Shown: in pieces, positions 63,023 through 64,000 of the stretch
How the letters are laid out: each line of letters starts with the position of its first letter
How positions within the stretch are numbered: the first letter of the stretch is position 1
Source of the DNA: Rhodococcus oxybenzonivorans
GTDB lineage: Bacteria > Actinomycetota > Actinomycetes > Mycobacteriales > Mycobacteriaceae
DNA length: 64,000 nt
Direction of reading: 5' to 3'
NCBI RefSeq assembly: GCF_003130705.1
Contig: NZ_CP021354.1
Coordinates: forward strand, 558,001 to 622,000
Program-made: the position numbers and the translations under genes
Notes under the pieces: generated by a model
The model's database searches: none
What the model was told of the DNA's origin: nothing
Seen by the model: the letters and a program-made list of their open reading frames with translations, nothing else

Positions 63023-64000
63023 ATGCAACAGTACGTCCCTCGCCCCCCGTCCACCGTCGGCGACTGGAGTGATGCCCGACGGAAAATGCAGTTGCGCCGA
63101 TCCCGCCCGGGGCACTCGTGGCAACGCTTCGGCCGCACTCGCCGAATGCTGATGTGGCTCGGACTGTCGATGGTGCCCGTGCTCATAGTCGGTGGGCAAT
63201 ATTGGGTCCAGGACGTGCATCCTGAGAGGGAGCGGCTGGCCCAGACCGTGCCCGCCGTCCACGACGTCTACGAGGCGAAGAATCTGGCCGATCAGCGCAC
63301 AGCCGTGGTCGATATGGTCGGGCTGGGCAACGTCGACGCCACGGATACGGCACGGTCGCTCGGGGCCTACACCGACCTCGGGCAGGTGTGGGCAGTGGAA
63401 TATGACAACAGCGGTATCGACACCAAGGTGATCAGCGACCTGATCGTCGACCATGCCGCCGCCACGGGAACCGACAACATCATCCTGTCGGGGCACAGCA
63501 TGGGTGGGGTGGTCGCGCTGGAGGTGGCTCAGCACATCTACGAGGACACCGACACCGTGCTGGCAGGGGTCGTTCTCGACTGCACGCCCGTCGATCTGCA
63601 CGCCGTGCGGGGAGATGCGCGCGACGCCGGGGAGGACATGCTGCGGTGGATCGGCTGGTTGCCGGGCGCGCGGGAGAGCAGGAGCCTTCGCGTGTTGGTC
63701 GAAACAGCCGCCCGCAAGGACCACTTCCTCGACAGCAACTCCTGGTACCCGCGTGTCGACCTGTCCGCGCTCGGCAGCGTCGTCGAGGAGGTCCTGCACG
63801 ACAAGGTGTTCTCGGACGATGCCGCCAGCAACGGCTTGATCGAGTCCCAGTTCAAGGTGATCGTCGCCTCGGGTGCCATCGACAATCTGAAGTCGCTTGC
63901 CGTGGAGCGGGATGGGAAACCCCTGCCGGCAGTCGTTTTCGTTCGCCCGCGGGACGGTCGATTCGATCCCGTGGTCGACGTCGACTACACCCAACGCATA
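63023..64000 (+). CDS. Membrane-anchored alpha/beta hydrolase (cut at window edge)
   Basis: Open to the right edge, at least 326 residues. After a basic start (MQQYVPRPPSTVGDWSDARR), an anchor helix (MLMWLGLSMVPVLIVGG) precedes an exported hydrolase domain with the nucleophile motif ILSGHSMGGVVALEVAQ and a following CTPVDLH segment. ATG at 63023 follows GGAAGAG. Substrate unknown. The product is truncated only by the window. Confidence 0.8.
   Translation, partial: MQQYVPRPPSTVGDWSDARRKMQLRRSRPGHSWQRFGRTRRMLMWLGLSMVPVLIVGGQYWVQDVHPERERLAQTVPAVHDVYEAKNLADQRTAVVDMVGLGNVDATDTARSLGAYTDLGQVWAVEYDNSGIDTKVISDLIVDHAAATGTDNIILSGHSMGGVVALEVAQHIYEDTDTVLAGVVLDCTPVDLHAVRGDARDAGEDMLRWIGWLPGARESRSLRVLVETAARKDHFLDSNSWYPRVDLSALGSVVEEVLHDKVFSDDAASNGLIESQFKVIVASGAIDNLKSLAVERDGKPLPAVVFVRPRDGRFDPVVDVDYTQRI

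Overview
The window looks like chromosomal DNA from a mycolic-acid-forming actinobacterium, most likely Rhodococcus or a close relative. The evidence is the high GC content, a secreted mycolyltransferase, a MurT/GatD pair, a single-chain acyl-CoA carboxylase, and a gene order that follows the Mycobacterium tuberculosis Rv3722c-Rv3710 neighbourhood: tRNA-Ser, SRP RNA, aspartate aminotransferase, dnaX, cyclopropane-synthase-like methyltransferase with its FAD partner, SRPBCC protein, YbaB, RecR, GatD, MurT, leuA. I see no prophage, insertion sequence, CRISPR array or plasmid functions. Most of it is ordinary core or near-core chromosome. The new material is mainly in leaders, operators, small repeats and one gene fusion.

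Layout. 0.1-9 kb: DUF4190 membrane protein, glutamyl-Q tRNA(Asp) synthetase, a TetR regulator, a decayed alpha/beta hydrolase fused to an HxlR remnant, a secreted phosphoesterase, an AraC-DinB pair, a lipoprotein, a DUF1275 membrane protein and a mycolyltransferase. 8.9-17 kb: tRNA-Ser, DUF3558 lipoprotein, SRP RNA, aminotransferase, DUF1206 protein, HhH-GPD repair protein, ammonium transporter with a GlnR-like box, and dnaX. 17-26 kb: membrane protein, NarL-type two-component system, Tat-exported amidase, and the fadA-fadB beta-oxidation operon. 26-36.8 kb: AbiEi-like protein, methyltransferase/FAD pair for branched lipids, SRPBCC, YbaB-RecR-TetR, a drug exporter, an ArsR/AHSA1 pair, and GatD/MurT for peptidoglycan amidation. 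36.8-49.6 kb: EamA exporter with divergent LysR, a SHOCT protein, the 1828-residue carboxylase, leuA with a leader peptide, lipoproteins and pirin. 49.7-64 kb: DUF732 protein, a HemK-like methyltransferase behind an attenuator-like leader, gamma-glutamyltransferase, a luciferase-like oxidoreductase, a glutamate-cysteine-ligase/M20 peptidase fusion, DUF4193, a TetR-controlled acyl-CoA dehydrogenase/crotonase operon, a divergent enoyl-CoA hydratase, a PAP2 protein and a partial hydrolase running off the right edge.

Functional themes are acyl-CoA and lipid metabolism (carboxylase, fadAB, acyl-CoA dehydrogenase/crotonases, methyl-branched lipid pair, mycolyltransferase), cell-envelope building (MurT/GatD, PAP2), nitrogen and amino-acid supply (ammonium transporter, aspartate aminotransferase, leuA) and gamma-glutamyl chemistry (ggt and the ligase/peptidase fusion). 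The most promising regulatory find is the leader of the HemK-like methyltransferase at 50.33-50.45 kb. It has a 19-codon leader ORF with a strong ribosome site and four segments that can pair 1:2 and 3:4 or 2:3, with the gene's own ribosome site buried in 3:4. This resembles translational attenuation of erm genes.
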